48,910 nt of DNA, taken from Solirubrobacter phytolaccae (GTDB lineage: Bacteria; Actinomycetota; Thermoleophilia; Solirubrobacterales; Solirubrobacteraceae). A model generated the notes under the pieces. It was not told the origin of the DNA, searched no databases, and saw nothing but the letters and a program-made list of their open reading frames with translations. Position numbers and translations under genes: made by a program. The first letter of the stretch is position 1. Each line of letters opens with the position of its first letter. The stretch is from contig NZ_JAPDDP010000058.1 in assembly GCF_027587195.1 (NCBI RefSeq), forward strand, positions 1 to 48,910, in the 5' to 3' direction. Positions 48,833 through 48,910 of this stretch are shown here, one piece after another.

Positions 48833-48910
48833 GGGGCGCCGCCCGCACGCCCGGGCTCAGCGCCTCCCGGGCTCCGCGCGGCAAGGTCGAATCGCCGAGC
48901 CGGGATACCG

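Overview
The window is very GC-rich, with strong G/C bias at third codon positions, dense gene packing, many GTG/TTG starts and frequent 4-nt gene overlaps. Together with the gene content (SigB/SigF-type sigma factor, MpsC/DUF2294 proteins, AbiEi/DUF559 protein, cobalamin-controlled ribonucleotide reductase), this suggests a chromosomal segment of a high-GC actinobacterium, most likely of the Thermoleophilia/Solirubrobacterales type. That assignment is inference. I found no rRNA, tRNA, CRISPR array, integrase or transposase.

Layout. 0.1-4.6 kb: nrdBA operon for a class I ribonucleotide reductase on the minus strand, led by a cobalamin riboswitch and a perfect hairpin that buries the nrdB Shine-Dalgarno. 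The small subunit looks like the chlamydial class Ic type, with Leu at the radical-tyrosine position. 4.6-7.2 kb: AbiEi/DUF559 protein, beta-carbonic anhydrase, alpha/beta hydrolase. 7.6-11.1 kb: apparent stress module of a STAS protein, two tail-to-tail MpsC (DUF2294) genes, a SigB/SigF sigma factor and a DUF892 protein behind a SigB-type promoter. 11.2-16.6 kb: DeoR regulator plus MFS exporter, an RlmA-like methyltransferase carrying a 36-bp minisatellite, a BlaI/M56 pair, and a KDPG-aldolase homologue lacking its catalytic lysine. 16.9-19.4 kb: secreted M6 metalloprotease.

19.4-25.7 kb: metal (probably zinc) island, with an ABC importer (binding protein, ATPase, two different permeases), a divergent YraQ-type permease plus TIGR03943 partner, a Fur/Zur regulator and a 52-residue CxxC protein. 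25.7-30.7 kb: RTX-like secreted protein, LysR regulator, HisD/HpsN-like dehydrogenase and an orphan substrate-binding lipoprotein. 30.7-34.5 kb: SDR/TetR divergent pair, then a four-gene operon (YceI, FMN reductase, MarR, VOC dioxygenase) resembling quinone/electrophile detoxification. 34.5-43.1 kb: SAH-hydrolase-like protein, BBE-type flavoprotein, GAF-LuxR regulator, SDR, class II amidotransferase, DUF1479 oxygenase with a divergent ROK regulator, and an APH-like kinase. 43.2-48.8 kb: GAF-PAS-PAS-GGDEF-EAL protein, single-domain response regulator, subtilase and tandem universal stress protein.

Recurring features: five convergent gene pairs end in the same self-complementary 4-nt stop overlap (C/T)TA(A/G). 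Several regulator genes sit beside perfect inverted repeats that look like their operators. A few long palindromes have no obvious terminator role, and one is partly repeated near the right end of the window.
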